Assembly (NCBI GenBank): GCA_027596075.1
Contig: JADGJC010000081.1
Location: 80,513 to 144,512, forward strand
Origin: Rhizophlyctis rosea
Taxonomy: Eukaryota; Chytridiomycota; Chytridiomycetes; Rhizophlyctidales; Rhizophlyctidaceae
Length of the DNA stretch: 64,000 bases
Reading direction: 5' to 3'
This document shows positions 1-18,089 of the stretch, in pieces. The notes below the pieces were generated by a model. The model was given only the letters and a program-made list of their open reading frames with translations. It had not been told where the DNA came from and made no database searches. Every line of letters begins with the position of its first letter. The first letter of the stretch is position 1. The translations under genes were made by a program, and so were the position numbers.

Positions 1-2633
1 CCACCGCTTGGGCCATCCTTCTCCTCATCTCCCTCTTACTAGTCATTCTCCTAACGAGTTATTACCTACAACTGAAGAAGATTCGCGTTATACATGAGAC
101 TGTCGTGTCGATCGTGTTGGGAATGGTGGTTGGGTTGGTGGTGCACTTTGCTATTACGAAGCGAGGTGAGGATGGTGGATGGTGCTTTTGCGTCTGTGCC
201 TCTTGCGCGAGACCATGGACATGGCATGCTGATGCCCCAAAACGTCCAAACATTCAACATATATGTTCTTGTTTACGCTATAGTCGAAGGGATAGAGCAA
301 ATGCTTCACTTTGACCATCGTTACTTCTTCAACCTTCTCTTGCCGCCCATCATTCTGAATTCTGGATATGACATGAAGCGAGTAAGGAAAACTAAGCTCG
401 CATGTGAACTCGAATGCCATGTTTGACCTCCGCATCCTGCAGAAAAGCTTCTTCCGCAATTTTGGTAGCATTTTAACATTCGCGCTGCTGGGTACCATGA
501 TATCCACCATCGTCATTGGGTAAGGCCAGGAGCTGAATATTGCTGCAGGTGGGCATGCATTGGCTAAAGTTTGCCATTACCCATCGCAGGTTTTTGGTAT
601 GGGTAGTTATAAAATTCCTAAATGCGGTCCACTGGTACCCTGTCGACCCGATTGAGATGGTCTTTCTGGACTGCATTGTTTTTGGAGCCATTCTATCGTC
701 AACGGACCCAGTCACAATTTTGGCTATTTTTCATCAACTCAAAGTGGACCCGAAGTTGTATGCCATCATTTTTGGGGAGAGTATCCTCAACGATTCAGTA
801 GCGATTGTCCTATTCGAGTAAGTTTGCATGCGGGAAAACAGTCAATACAGTTGATGTTGACACCCATATTTAGAACATTAGGACAATTCCGAGACCGCCA
901 GCTGACATTCGGCAACTTGCTTCACGGAGCGGCCACGTTCGTAGCAATATTCACCGGCTCCGTCATGGTCGGCATCATCATAGCCCTTATATGCGCTCTC
1001 ATGCTCAAACATTCTCAACTACATCAATACCCCGCACTGGAAGCTTGCATCATCACGTTGATGGCGTACGCGTCCTATCTACTATCCACGGGCATCCAAC
1101 TATCCGGCATCGTATCACTACTTTTCTGTGGAATCACGATGAAACACTATGCATATGACAACATGAGTGTGCGAAGTCGGCGCACAACAAAGTATATGTT
1201 CCGGGTACTTTCGCAGCTGAGCGAAAACTTTGTTTTCATCTATTTGGGGGTGGCGGTGTTTACAAATACGAAAGAGGTGTATGCTTGGGGATTGATTTTC
1301 TTCACTCTGGTAGGATGAAATGGCTTTATTATCTTAAGGGCCACAGACGTACTCATTGCATCGTTTTTAGATAATCTGTCTTGTTGCGAGATACGTCTCT
1401 GTTGTGCCTTTGGCAATGGCCATCAATGCCATCAGCAGACGCATCCACGGAACCAATCGTGATGAGATTCCTCGCAATCATCAGCTCATGCTTTGGTGGG
1501 CCGGTTTACGTGGAGCAATCGCCTTCGCGCTGTCGTTCCAAGTGAGCGCTAAAGCCGGTCAAATCATTCGACCAGTCATCCTGGTAGTCTGCATCGTGAC
1601 GGTCATTTTGTTGGGTGGGACGACGAATCTTGCATTGACGAGATTGAAAATCCGTACGGGGGTCGGGCACAAGGCGGAAGAGGAAGAGGACGATGACGAT
1701 GATGCGGAGGATACGGATTCCAGCGACGACGAGGCGGAGGATTGGGATGACGATTTGCCGGGAGCGCAGGCGGGACGGACTAGACAATATAGGGGTAGAG
1801 AGGGGAGAGGGGTGTTGGATGGGGGTGGAAGTCCGGGGAGTGGGGTGGAGACGCCCGATGATGACGATGTGAGGGTGCAAGTTGATTCACGAGAGGTACA
1901 TAGATCGCTTTGGGACGAGGATATGTCGCATTGGTTCATGAGCTTTGATAATCGGTGGTTAAAGCCTCTATTTACGAGGTCGAGGTCGCGGAAATGGAGA
2001 TGGGGAACGCCGACGCAGGCTGGGTCGCGAAGTCCGACGCGGGAGGGGCTTTTGCCTAGGGAAGAGAGGAGGGGAAGTGGAAGAGCGTTTGGGGTTGGGG
2101 CTCAGCCTGCTGCGGCGAAAACGGGGCGTGCGGGGCGGGGTGGGGCTGGTTTGGGGCAGAATCGGGGTGGGTCATCAGCCGCGGCGGGTGGACGACAAAC
2201 GGGTCAGAATTCACCAACACCCGCAGGTCGCGCCAGTCGTTTTGGGACTCAGATTCAGGGGGAGACGGCCGCTCGGTCCCCCACGACGGGCGGGAGTTTT
2301 GCGTTCGGTTTCAAACAGCAAGCACAGAAAGGGACGGGCTCGTCAAAGCCGGGGCGCAACAGCTTGGACGATGATGAGTCCTTCCAAGATGTCAATGGGG
2401 ATGTTTGGGCTAGAGGACCGCAATCGCCGGGAAGAAGATTTAGTGGGAATGTTGCTGTTCCTGTGCGGCCGTTGTCACCGGCCGGACCTGGGACGCCCGG
2501 ACCTGCCGTGGGAACACCTGGCGGTTTGGAGCTTAGTGGGTTGAATGAGGGCAGGGGTGGGAATGCAACTGATGGTTTGCGTGGGGGTACGTCTGGCGGT
2601 TCGAGTGGGCTAAACTTGTTTGGGTTGGAATAG
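1..2633 (+). CDS. Na+/H+ exchanger, endosomal NHE/NHX type (5' partial)
   Basis: This is a cation/proton antiporter of the CPA1/NHE family, expected in endosomal or vacuolar membrane, exchanging Na+ or K+ for H+. The gene enters the window already in frame (first full codon at base 3, inside a membrane helix). Exons carry the NHE landmarks [15 protein letters not shown] (about 330-370), [16 protein letters not shown] (about 685-735) and [18 protein letters not shown] (about 765-818), then further helices to about 1620. The middle motif is closest to the organellar NHE6/7/9-NHX1 branch. Introns with GT..AG ends lie near 166-285, 379-435, 521-590, 819-873 and 1319-1370. After the last helix comes a cytosolic tail of about 330 residues. 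It starts with an Asp/Glu run (1675-1760) and continues Gly/Ser/Arg-rich, which is unusually long and of low complexity. The N-terminus lies outside the window. Confidence 0.9.
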
Positions 2634-3939
2634 TGTCAATAGCATTGCTTCTAGACTGGCGGTGTCTATACATTTGTACAGGATAGGTATCTGTTTCTTT
2701 CTCTTGTCGGTTTTCTTCCATAAATAGTGTAAATAATGCTATGGCCCTTTTTTGTGATTCGATTGGTATCTGAAAATTGATGCAGCAGCAAGAGTGAACA
2801 CGTGCTGTGGTTGAGTGCAGTCATTAGCTGCATTAGCTGAGGGTGTCTTGGCTTTCGGAGGGCTCTGATGGGCCAGGGTCCGCAGCTGGCTTGACGTCAC
2901 GACTGCACGCGTGAGTCGGAAGCGCAGTGCCAGACCCCTGCAAAAGGCAGTCTGTCAACCCTGTTCCCCTGTCATGGGTCTTCTTGGCGTGGAAGGAACC
3001 CGGGATACGCCGCGTTCCGCCTCTCAGTCAAAAACACTTCATCATTACCACTTACTATTATGGAACGTGGCTTCCACATAAATACACTCCTTCGGTACGT
3101 GTAGTCCCGCTGCGCATGACTGACTATTCGAGCAGATTACTATATCAAAAACCGATACCGTGAACCGAAGCAAGTTCAACGAGGATCGTTCCAAGTTTTC
3201 ATCACGGTTTGATAGGCACCTACCAAAGGTGTCGACTGCTCCATAAGTACAGTACGACCCATCGGTCATATAATCACCTGCTCCTCAAATTATTTGTTTA
3301 CATTCATCTTCTGGGTCATAACTCGGTTTTTTCGGTATGGTATTTTCTGGTCTTATCGTCACCCATTGAGACCCTGACCAGCTTGCTTTATCTGTACGCT
3401 TTTACCTGTTCGTTAGAACGAAACCCTCCGCTGCATCTCTCTTGGTTAAAGTCGTGACTATCCGTATTTTCGCCTCAGGTAAGGGTGCAGACAACGCCGT
3501 TATGCGCTATAGTATGCATACGGTATCGGTTTAGGGATTTGACTTTGTGGTGTGAACCTGAGTGAAAGTAACAGACTTCCCATTGCCGCTAAAAGATACA
3601 AAAATGTTTGCCAAGAAAGGCACTTGGAGGTGCATTTCCAGACACACGACATTCCCACACTCACTACCTCTACTATATTAGACCCCTCTTTCCCACACTT
3701 CCGCCCACATAATCCGCTAAGAGTCCCTCACCGCGGTTACAAAACACTTTTCACACATTCTCTGAATGTCATTTCCCATATCGAACACTCAACTCCACTG
3801 AACGTGAGTCACGCCTTTACCCCATCCCATGTAAGCCGAAACGGCTGTCATCTTTCCCGTGTTTGCCAATGCATGTTGCTTCATGAAAACCAGATTTCAC
3901 ACTCTTGTTCTGCGGCCTCCATAAGTTCTTGAACCAACC
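2634..3939. other. Intergenic spacer, no gene recognised
   Basis: Between the exchanger stop and the trehalose phosphorylase start there are only short overlapping frames without recognisable protein character. The stretch just after 2634 is the 3' UTR of the exchanger (AT-rich around 2700-2740). The right end should hold the promoter of the phosphorylase gene, but no convincing TATA element or operator was seen. Confidence 0.5.
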
Positions 3940-6793
3940 ATGCCATCCCTCCTGCAGTCAGACATGACGGCCGACACTCATCCACCAATGACGGAAGAGC
4001 CGGAACAGCTCAAGAACTCCGAAGCGCCGAAGAATCCGAATGAGGTTGTAGAGGAGACTATGAAAGAGAGGCCGCATATCCTGAGAAGGAAGTCGACGTG
4101 CAAGCCATTGGACTCGGAAAGGACGATGAGGTCGGCTCCAGATTCGCGAAGACCTCCGCAAGGGGTTTACGTTGGAATAGAGTTTGAACCGATGGGAGAG
4201 TCGCCTTGTTTTGCGATTTATGTTCATGATGGGTTTTGTATGTATTCATTTCGCGCCCAGTTGTTGATAAGCTGTCACATCGAACTGACGATCCGCTAAA
4301 CTGTCTTTCACGAAATAAGATGGAATGGACTACACCGTTCAAATGCTCGATCCAAACAATGTAACGCCACACTTCGTCGAAAAGTCAAGTTTCCAATTAC
4401 GCGAAAAAGGCGAGATGGACGGCGACACGAGCGGTTCCAGCAGTGGCAAATCCACTCCCGAAGGCGAAGAAGAACGCATCGACCCACACGTCCTCAAGCG
4501 AATGGAGACCGCCATCATCACCTGGCTCCGCGATTACGCAGCTTCTCATCATGTTCGCATCATGGCTGCCGGTATTGGCATCGAAGGCGGATCGGCTTCG
4601 GCTTCAGGTCCGGCACGACGTCTGTCCAGCGGTGGTAGCGGCCAGCTGCGGATCTGCATGCGTGATGTGTCTCTGGGCAACATCCGTCTCCACACAAGGT
4701 TATGGTTTGAGCTGGATATTTTGCCCATCATTGTGGAGACGGTTGGGGCGTCCATTGATGAGAGGGCGTGTAGTGCTGCACGGAAGGCGGAAATGTTGGT
4801 TATTCAGCCTGGAAATATCCCCAGGGTGTCGGTTGGGTTCAAGCATCAGGTTGAGGTGGATGGGGCGGGGAAGATCCGGATGGTTGATATGGAGGATTAT
4901 GAGAGGACGGTGTCTGACGAGACTTGGCGGATTTTGATGAAGCTTGCAGAGGTAAGAACATCTGACCCATTTTGCAACGCAAAATCATTCCGGTCTCCTC
5001 AACACCACCTCGCAGCGGACGAAATCCCAACGCCTAAAATTCGCCTTCTTCAACTCCACACCCCAAGGCGGCGGCGTCGCCCTCATGCGGCACGCCATCA
5101 TCCGTCTGTTCAAGCTCATTGGTGTCGACGCGCACTGGTATGTCATGAAACCCAACCCGGAAATCTTCGACATCACGAAGCGCAAGTTCCACAACGTATT
5201 GCAAGGGGTGGCGAAGGGGGATGCGCATTTGACGGATGAGGATAAGGAGATTTATGAGTGGTGGTGTAAGGATAACTTGTTGCGGTATTGGAAGGTTATT
5301 GTGGCGGAGTCGGATGTGATTATTATCGATGATCCTCAGCGTGAGTCGGTTGTTGTATTGCGCTGGAATTGATTGTGTAGCCTAATGCGGAATGGCAGCG
5401 TGTGCCATGATACCGCTGATGAAGAAGCTCAACCCGAATTTGAAGATCATTTACCGTAGTCACATCGAGAGTAAGTTTTGTTATCTTCATGTATCACGGT
5501 TAAGTGTGAAGAATCTGATACGGAACTCTCTCCGCAGTCCGATCAGACCTAGTCAAAGACAAAACCACCGAACAACATCACGTCTGGTCATACCTTTGGT
5601 CATTCATTCAGCATGCAGACGCATTCATTTCGCATCCCGTCGCGTCCTTTGTTCCGGACATGGTCCCCAAGGAGAAGTTGGCGATGATGCCTGCTACCAC
5701 GGATTTGCTTGATGGGCTGAACAAGAAGCTGGACGAAGCGAGCGTGCGGTACTACCACTGCGTGTTCAATCGCACAGCACAAGATGCGACGGGAAAGAAG
5801 GCGGACTTTGATAACCGGCCTTACATTGCACAGATTGCAAGGTTTGATCCTTCGAAAGGTAGGGCTCTGTCAAATTTAGTGCGGTTCCCTGTCATTCCTA
5901 TTTTGCGAACTCATCCATTTGCTGTTCAATCACAGGAATACCGGATGTCGTCCGTGCATACGCAAAACTGCGCTCACGTCTAGACCCATCCCTTCCACCC
6001 TCCCAAGTCCCCCAACTCATCATCGCCGGCCACGGCTCCATCGACGATCCCGACGGAAACCTCGTCTTCGAACAAGTTTTATCTCTCCTAGAGGAACAAG
6101 AATTCCAAAGCATCGCAAGCGACGTGATCGCCGCTCGTCTGCCACCTTCGGACCAACTGTTGAACACCCTGCTAAGAGGCGCGATGGTCGCGATGCAGTT
6201 GTCGATCCGCGAAGGGTTTGAGATCAAGGTTACGGAAGCGCTTGCGAAGGGCGTGCCGGTTATCGCGTATGCGTCGGGGGGTATTCCGCATCAGATACAG
6301 CATGGTCGGACTGGGTTTTTGGTCAAGACTGGGGATGTGGATACTGCGGCGGATCGGTTGTTTGATCTTGTGACGGATAAGGAGTTGAGGGAGACGATGG
6401 GGAAGAGTGCTGTTGAGTGTGTTGGGGAGGAGTACTTTACGGTATGTGTTAGTCGAGGAATCTTGATTGATGCGATTTGTAGTCTGCGGTGTCTAATGGC
6501 TTTCTTTCCGACCCTAGGTCTTTCAAGCCGTGTCCTGGCTATGGCTCATCAACGCGATGCACAGTGACACCTTCAAGGGATCCTCCATTCCGCCGCCCGC
6601 CCAGCAAAACGGACACGGAGCGATCGTAGAGGAGAGCGAGAAACACGGCACGAATGGTCATGCTACGGATGGTGTCGTGGATAGGGAAAGCGTGGAGGCA
6701 ATTGAAGCAGAGTTTGAAAAGACGAGGAGGAAGATGGGCGGTGATGGGAGGTGGATCAAGGAGTTTTGGAAGGAGGAGTTTGAAGGGAAATAG
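3940..6793 (+). CDS. Trehalose phosphorylase (retaining, GT4; clock-controlled gene-9 type)
   Basis: The enzyme reversibly phosphorolyses trehalose to glucose and alpha-glucose-1-phosphate in the cytosol. It belongs to the fungal retaining trehalose phosphorylase / Neurospora CCG-9 group of GT4. I read seven exons. Donor/acceptor pairs that restore frame include 4234 to 4320, 4952 to about 5015, 5340 to about 5398, 5471 to about 5538, 5862 to about 5936 and 6441 to 6518. Landmarks: GGGVALMRHAIIRLFKLIG and VDAHWYVMKPNPEIFDI after 5070, SDVIIIDDPQ near 5320, LIIAGHGSIDDPDG near 6020, and the GT4 donor-site loop SIREGFEIKVTEALAKG with GVPVIAYASGGIP at 6205-6295. The start (MPSLLQSDMTADT) is the first Met of the open frame; a second Met lies eight codons on. 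The C-terminal 80 residues are hydrophilic and variable. The gene could serve storage sugar turnover in zoospores or cysts, which is inference. Confidence 0.9.
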
Positions 6794-8384
6794 TCTAGGT
6801 TTGCGCGATTGCCTTTCTATTGGTAGCTGGGAATGTAGGTAGATGTAAAGTTTGTAGCATAGTTGCACATTTTTGTTGGTTTTTCAAGGTAGTATAGTGA
6901 CGGCAGAGACTTCTTAACGAGAGGTGTGCTTTATAGCATGATGTCGATTCATCGGTTTATTGTGTACAATCAGAATATATGTTGATATGCAAATTCTATA
7001 TTTCGAGACTGTCTGAAACGCAAGATATACTTACCTATGATGTACTGCTGCCGCTGCCATTATCGGCATGCCATTGCCGATGCCAATTGCCAGTGCCTGC
7101 CTTGCCTCCCCCCCCCAAAACACCCAATAAGCAGACACGATACGCTTACCGGAGATACCGCTCTAGTGGACCTATCGCCAACCCTGTGGATGACCATCCA
7201 TTGTTCGCCCGACTTACCCAAAGCCCCGTGAAGGGACGTAGACGCGAAGGCCTAACCTCTGCAAGCAGCGGATTCGATCGAGCTTGTCGTTTGACCCCCC
7301 TAGGGGGGAGCGAACGCCGGAATGGTCGGAACGCAGTTTTCCTCCACCAGAAAGAGGCACTGGGTGCCCGTGGCAGGGGAGAATCGGTTCCCCACATCCA
7401 AAGACCCATACGTTACCTGACCTTGAGCGAACAACTGCAGGAGACTCTTAGGCACCGACCAATCCTATCTCAGAGATTGGCAGCCCCGGTAAAAGCGAGT
7501 GACAAGTGGGGCGCAACTGCAGACGTCTTCCGCAAAAAGGGAAGCTTAAGACAATACGTCATCCTCCCTGGTGCTGGCCAGAGGTACTATAATCATATTC
7601 CAGGGCACTTCCCCACTTGTCAGCCAAGGTCTCCCTACTTGCGCAGTGTAGCTCGAGGAGGGAAGCAGTACTTCCGCTCCCTTTATTGTGTGCGGTCCCA
7701 TACTCTACGATATTCAACGGCACCCACAAGAACCCGGGATCGCAGTATATTCTAGTGGTGGGAAGAAGAGATTGGGAACGTCAGTAATCGGAGCGGGTAT
7801 CCAGTTATATTCGTGAATTCCCGCGCAGGTAGGCAGGCAAGCAGGAGATTAGCAGTGAAGTGAATAGAGAGGCAGCGTATTTGTGGATCAAGCCGAGTAT
7901 TGAGGCTGTGGTCGACTTGTGCAGTGACGCAGGAAAGAGACCATGCGAAAGAGAGGTGTGAAGACAATAATTCTGGAGGGGAAGGAGACTCTGGCCAGTT
8001 GTCTGGTTTGAAGGTGGGTCTGAAAGGGCGATCAAAGACCGGGCGGGCAAACCTTCCCGAACGCCAATCTCGCCGGTTAACAAGCCTGAGGTCAATCCAA
8101 ACCCAGCCTGCAGAGGTTTTCGTTCATTAACCTTGATGAGGAAATACTTAAACCAAATGAGGAAATTTGGAGTCATTCAAGGTTTGCCCGCCCGGTCTTT
8201 CAGGGATTTGCAGCGCGTGGCGCGTGGCGACGCCCAATGCGGCGCCGCCACATCGGTGCTGCGCTGCACGCTGTGCTCACGAACGCGTCCATCTCCCCAC
8301 CCACCGAATTCACCTGGAGCAAACATCTGATCTGCTCTTCTACAGACTCCGACTTCTTTGCTGAATATCCTCAACTCAGACACC
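6794..8384. other. Intergenic spacer with long non-conserved open frame and palindromes
   Basis: A 258-codon open frame spans 6979-7755 (+). It is Arg/Pro/Ser-rich, shows no domain I recognise, and overlaps good frames on the other strand, so I do not call it a gene. The spacer holds a 14-bp perfect palindrome (7295-7308, six C, TA, six G) and a 22-bp inverted repeat pair listed separately. The last 150 bases must contain the promoter of the ZNF830-like gene. Confidence 0.45.
8034..8200. repeat. 22-bp perfect inverted repeat pair, 167 bp overall (MITE-like)
   Basis: The left arm, 8034-8055, reads AAAGACCGGGCGGGCAAACC plus TT; the right arm, 8179-8200, is its exact reverse complement. The 123-bp interior has no coding potential. 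Such a unit could be a small non-autonomous terminal-inverted-repeat element or a cruciform/hairpin. No clear target-site duplication flanks it (GATC on the left, CAGG on the right), so transposon origin is unproven. Confidence 0.6.
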
Positions 8385-9251
8385 ATGGACGCACGGAAGC
8401 TCCTAAAACAAGCCAGAGCGGAACGAAAGGACACTCGGCCCGCTTCGGTCTTACAACGCAAGCAAGCGACTGCTCCAGTTGCCTCCACCTCCAAAAAGCG
8501 GTCGGCGCCGACACCTCTGCCACCCAAAGACCGTCCCACTACAAAGTCTCAACAACCGAACACCTCGACCCCGTCCAAAAAGCGAAAAGTCGACACAGGA
8601 CCCAACGAAGAAGCCCCATCCGCCCCTTCCGTCCCCTCCAACCTTCCCCCTAGCTTCTTCGACACCCCACCCGCGTCAGATCCCATCGCCGAAACCCCAC
8701 CTTCAAACCCAACAATACCCACCACGGAACCCGAACCCACCACCGACTCCACACCACAATCCTCCCTCCCCGCAAACTTCTTCGACACCCTACCACCAGA
8801 AGAGGCGCGCAAAAAGGAGGCTGCAGCAGCAGCTCAACTCGAAGCGGAACTCGAACGCTTCCAGAAGGAGCTCGAGCAGGACAACGTGGTGGCGGAGCAG
8901 GTGCAAGAGGAGGAGGAGGAGGAAGACTCGTTTGGACGTGACGAAGAAGAAAAATATGAACAGCTGGCGTTGGAGGAGCGGTTGGCGTTGTTGAAGAAGA
9001 GAAGGGAGAGGATCGGAACTGGGATGGATGTTGATGGCGGAGAGGCGAAGGTACATCATGCTGCTGGTACCAGTGCGCCTAATGGAACGTCAGGGGGTGT
9101 AGACAGCAAAGATGCAGGGCAAAATGGAGGTATCGCTGCCACCAAACCGAAAAAGATAGTGGAAATACGGAAAGCATTCCAGGATGAAGACGTGGAGCAC
9201 ATGTACGATGATGAAGATGACGAGGAAGATGAATCAGAAGAAGATTCATAG
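8385..9251 (+). CDS. ZNF830/CCDC16-like nuclear protein, zinc finger not seen
   Basis: This is a single-exon gene of 288 codons; the first ATG (8385, MDARKLLKQARAERKD) is chosen because the frame upstream has no other Met. The order is: basic N-terminus; a Pro/Ser/Thr-rich segment with two short repeats NLPPSFFDTPP and SLPANFFDTLPP; a coiled coil (AELERFQKELEQDN) followed by an acidic run; a KKRRERIG basic patch; and the C-terminal motif EIRKAFQDEDVEHMYDDEDD. The LPxxFFD box, the coiled coil after it and the acidic end match the ZNF830 (CCDC16) family, spliceosome- and replication-associated nuclear proteins. The C2H2 finger usual at the N-terminus of that family is absent here, so orthology is only probable. 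It converges with GCN2. Confidence 0.55.
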   Translation: MDARKLLKQARAERKDTRPASVLQRKQATAPVASTSKKRSAPTPLPPKDRPTTKSQQPNTSTPSKKRKVDTGPNEEAPSAPSVPSNLPPSFFDTPPASDPIAETPPSNPTIPTTEPEPTTDSTPQSSLPANFFDTLPPEEARKKEAAAAAQLEAELERFQKELEQDNVVAEQVQEEEEEEDSFGRDEEEKYEQLALEERLALLKKRRERIGTGMDVDGGEAKVHHAAGTSAPNGTSGGVDSKDAGQNGGIAATKPKKIVEIRKAFQDEDVEHMYDDEDDEEDESEEDS

Positions 9252-9283
9252 AAAAACCGGAAAAATCGGGATACCATTTTGTG

Positions 9284-9289
9284 AATAAA
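9284..9289 (+). terminator. AATAAA poly(A) signal of the ZNF830-like gene
   Basis: A canonical AATAAA lies 33 bases after the stop codon at 9251, in the 250-bp spacer between two convergent genes. Location and match are seen; use in 3'-end formation is inferred. Confidence 0.45.
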
Positions 9290-9539
9290 TTCAATGTACA
9301 CAACTACATACAAACACACTATCTGACCTATATACATGAAACACTGCCGCTAGCTCTTTGCTTCATCCATTACGACCTGAAAGCATATAAGAATGAACCC
9401 CCATCCACTATTGAATACAACCACATCTCAGAATGCTTATCATCTTTACGAGCCTTCAGGAGTTGCCGCCGCAGCTGCATCAAGTACCTGCGAAAATAGT
9501 CAGTTTTTAGGTGTGAACAGTCGATTTCGAAAGTCAAAC

Positions 9540-16099
<6,560 letters not shown>

Positions 16100-16382
16100 C
16101 TGTAGAAACGATGCGATGCCAGTTGGGTATTATTAGATCGCTTGCGACGCTGCGGAATTTGGGGGGAAGGAAGGAACGATAGGCCCGAACAGAACCCAAA
16201 GATGGTGGTGCCACACCCGAAATGTGGCGGAGGCCCAGCTCCGATACGATTGTAAGCAACCAGGCATTGAGACCCTTATTCCCGCTTCACATTTTCCTCC
16301 TCGGTATTTTGACTTATTTTGATCCAGTCTAGTTTGCCAAAACCTCAGCTTGCCCGGAAGCGGGCGTCAAGCAGCTTTAGGA

Positions 16383-17875
16383 ATGGAGGAGGAAGCGGGC
16401 CTGCAACATTTCGTCACAGCGCCGCATGGGCCAAAAGGCCATCTCGTGACTCGGAATGGTGTGATCATGGAAAGAGCGGCACCCACCCACAGTTCAACTT
16501 CCTCCATCAGCGGCGCAAGTACAGACAATGCATCCGACAACTTGTCAGAACCATTGCAAAAAGGACTAAAAACTTCTCCTCATGTTGAGGAGATGGAAGA
16601 AACCCGCAGAGGCGAACAATCTGCTACCCGGGAATCTTTTGAATACCCTGAACCGAACACATATAGTGAAACCACGGACACCAAATACAATGAACGGTCT
16701 AGCGACGTGATAGATGAGGAAATGATAGATAGATTAGACTCCGATGCAGCTGAGACGGCACAACTGAGTACGGATCCAGAAGCCACGGCAGAAGAAGACC
16801 CTCCGAACAAAGCAGCAGATCCGACCGATAGTGGAACGTCGGAAGTCTCAAAGCAAGAACAGACGGAGGGATCGCGCTTGTTTCAACAGAGGCTTCAACT
16901 TTTTTATCAAGAAAACATGCAACTGAAGGCCGAGGTGGAGATATTACGGGTTCGCGAAAAGGAGCTGACCGAGGAGTGCAATGGGTTTCGCCATCTTGGC
17001 ATCAGCCAGATGGATATTGGAGGGTCCCAAATATCTATCTCTTCATGGCGATCACAAGTATGGATCTACTTTCCAATGCTCGAGGAGTCAGGCCGGCACT
17101 TACATGATAGCTGTCTAATGTAGGATCTATCAGGTATCGGTCGATCGCTCTCGAGAATAGATATGCATCCGGAAGTTGCGGGGAAAGAAATGTCGACTTT
17201 ACGCGAGTCCCAGGTGCAGAAGCTGCAAGACCTATACAACAAAAGCCGGCGGGTGAGTAAAATCTGCTGGGCGAAAAGCTTCGGCTTAGTTGTTTTGTTA
17301 ACGGTTCCGAGTTGACATTGTGCCCTTGGCTCAATCCAGCACCTGGAGCGCGAACGGAAGGCGGTGAGGGCCTCCATGAATGTTAACAAGTGAAGGGCAT
17401 CAAAAATAATAGAGCGCACAGAACGAGTCACTGAGAAAAACATTGATGGAATGCCAAAATGCGGCCGTAGTAGATGCATTACGGTCGGAAGTGAAGGTTC
17501 TGAAAGACGAGCTAGCAGCTGTTAAACGAGAGAACAATGCACTAAAGGTGAGCACCTTCCCAGTATTCGGAATGATAGCAAGCGACCCTTACTTGGCACT
17601 CATACTACCACTTTAGATTCAGCAAGTCCAACATGAGAAGGCATTGGAAGCGATGCGAGAAGCTCAGGAGAGGTCGCGAGCGGATGATTATGGTGAGCAA
17701 TTAGTAAGGCTGAAGGTGAGTCCACTTGAGTAAAGCGGGCAATCTGGTTCAAAATGGCCTTGGTATCTGAATATTTCTGGCCCCAGCTACAACTGGCAGA
17801 TTTGGAGGAGAAACGGCGAAAGCGCGCTCCTCCACATGTACCGCCACTAGCAGACCAGCTGGCAAAAGTGACATG
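16383..17875 (+). CDS. Coiled-coil protein of unknown function
   Basis: I do not recognise a family. The first ATG in frame (16383, MEEEAGLQHF) opens an acidic, Ser/Thr-rich region of about 170 residues. It is followed by heptad-patterned segments LFQQRLQLFYQENMQLKAE and ILRVREKELTEECN. Later exons, joined by GT..AG introns that keep frame (17058-17123 and introns after about 17252, 17365, 17548 and 17715), continue the coiled coil with ESQVQKLQDLYNKSRR, LRSEVKVLKDELAAVKRE, KALEAMREAQERSR and LADLEEKRRKRAPP. The stop is at 17873-17875. The final 20 residues are basic and Pro-rich. It shares a short divergent promoter with GCN2 (about 280 bp). A structural or cytoskeletal role would be a guess. 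Confidence 0.65.
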
Positions 17876-18089
17876 AACAACCCAGTAGGGTAGATAGCTT
17901 GTTTCAGCGTAGATTTGGTGAAGATTTGTTATGCGTCCTCTCAAGTAGTTTTTGTAAGTAGCGTAGATTTAGTTGCGCACATGATCAGACTTAGTAGTGA
18001 TAGCGGCCAACAGAATTAAGCTTCAATGAATCAAATTACAACTTGTCTACATGTAGGAAGAGCCAGCTTCCCGATGACTTGCATACATA

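Noticed and set aside
1506..1939. Long minus-strand frames opposite the exchanger tail
   Set aside because: They mirror the repetitive GAG/GAC-rich codons of the acidic tail and have no independent features.
6979..7755. 258-codon plus-strand open frame
   Set aside because: Arg/Pro-rich, no domain, good competing frames on the other strand and no intron context; looks like chance openness in GC-rich spacer.
9056..9337. Minus-strand frame with a Ser run ([14 protein letters not shown])
   Set aside because: Reverse reading of the GAT/GAA acidic tail of the ZNF830-like gene.
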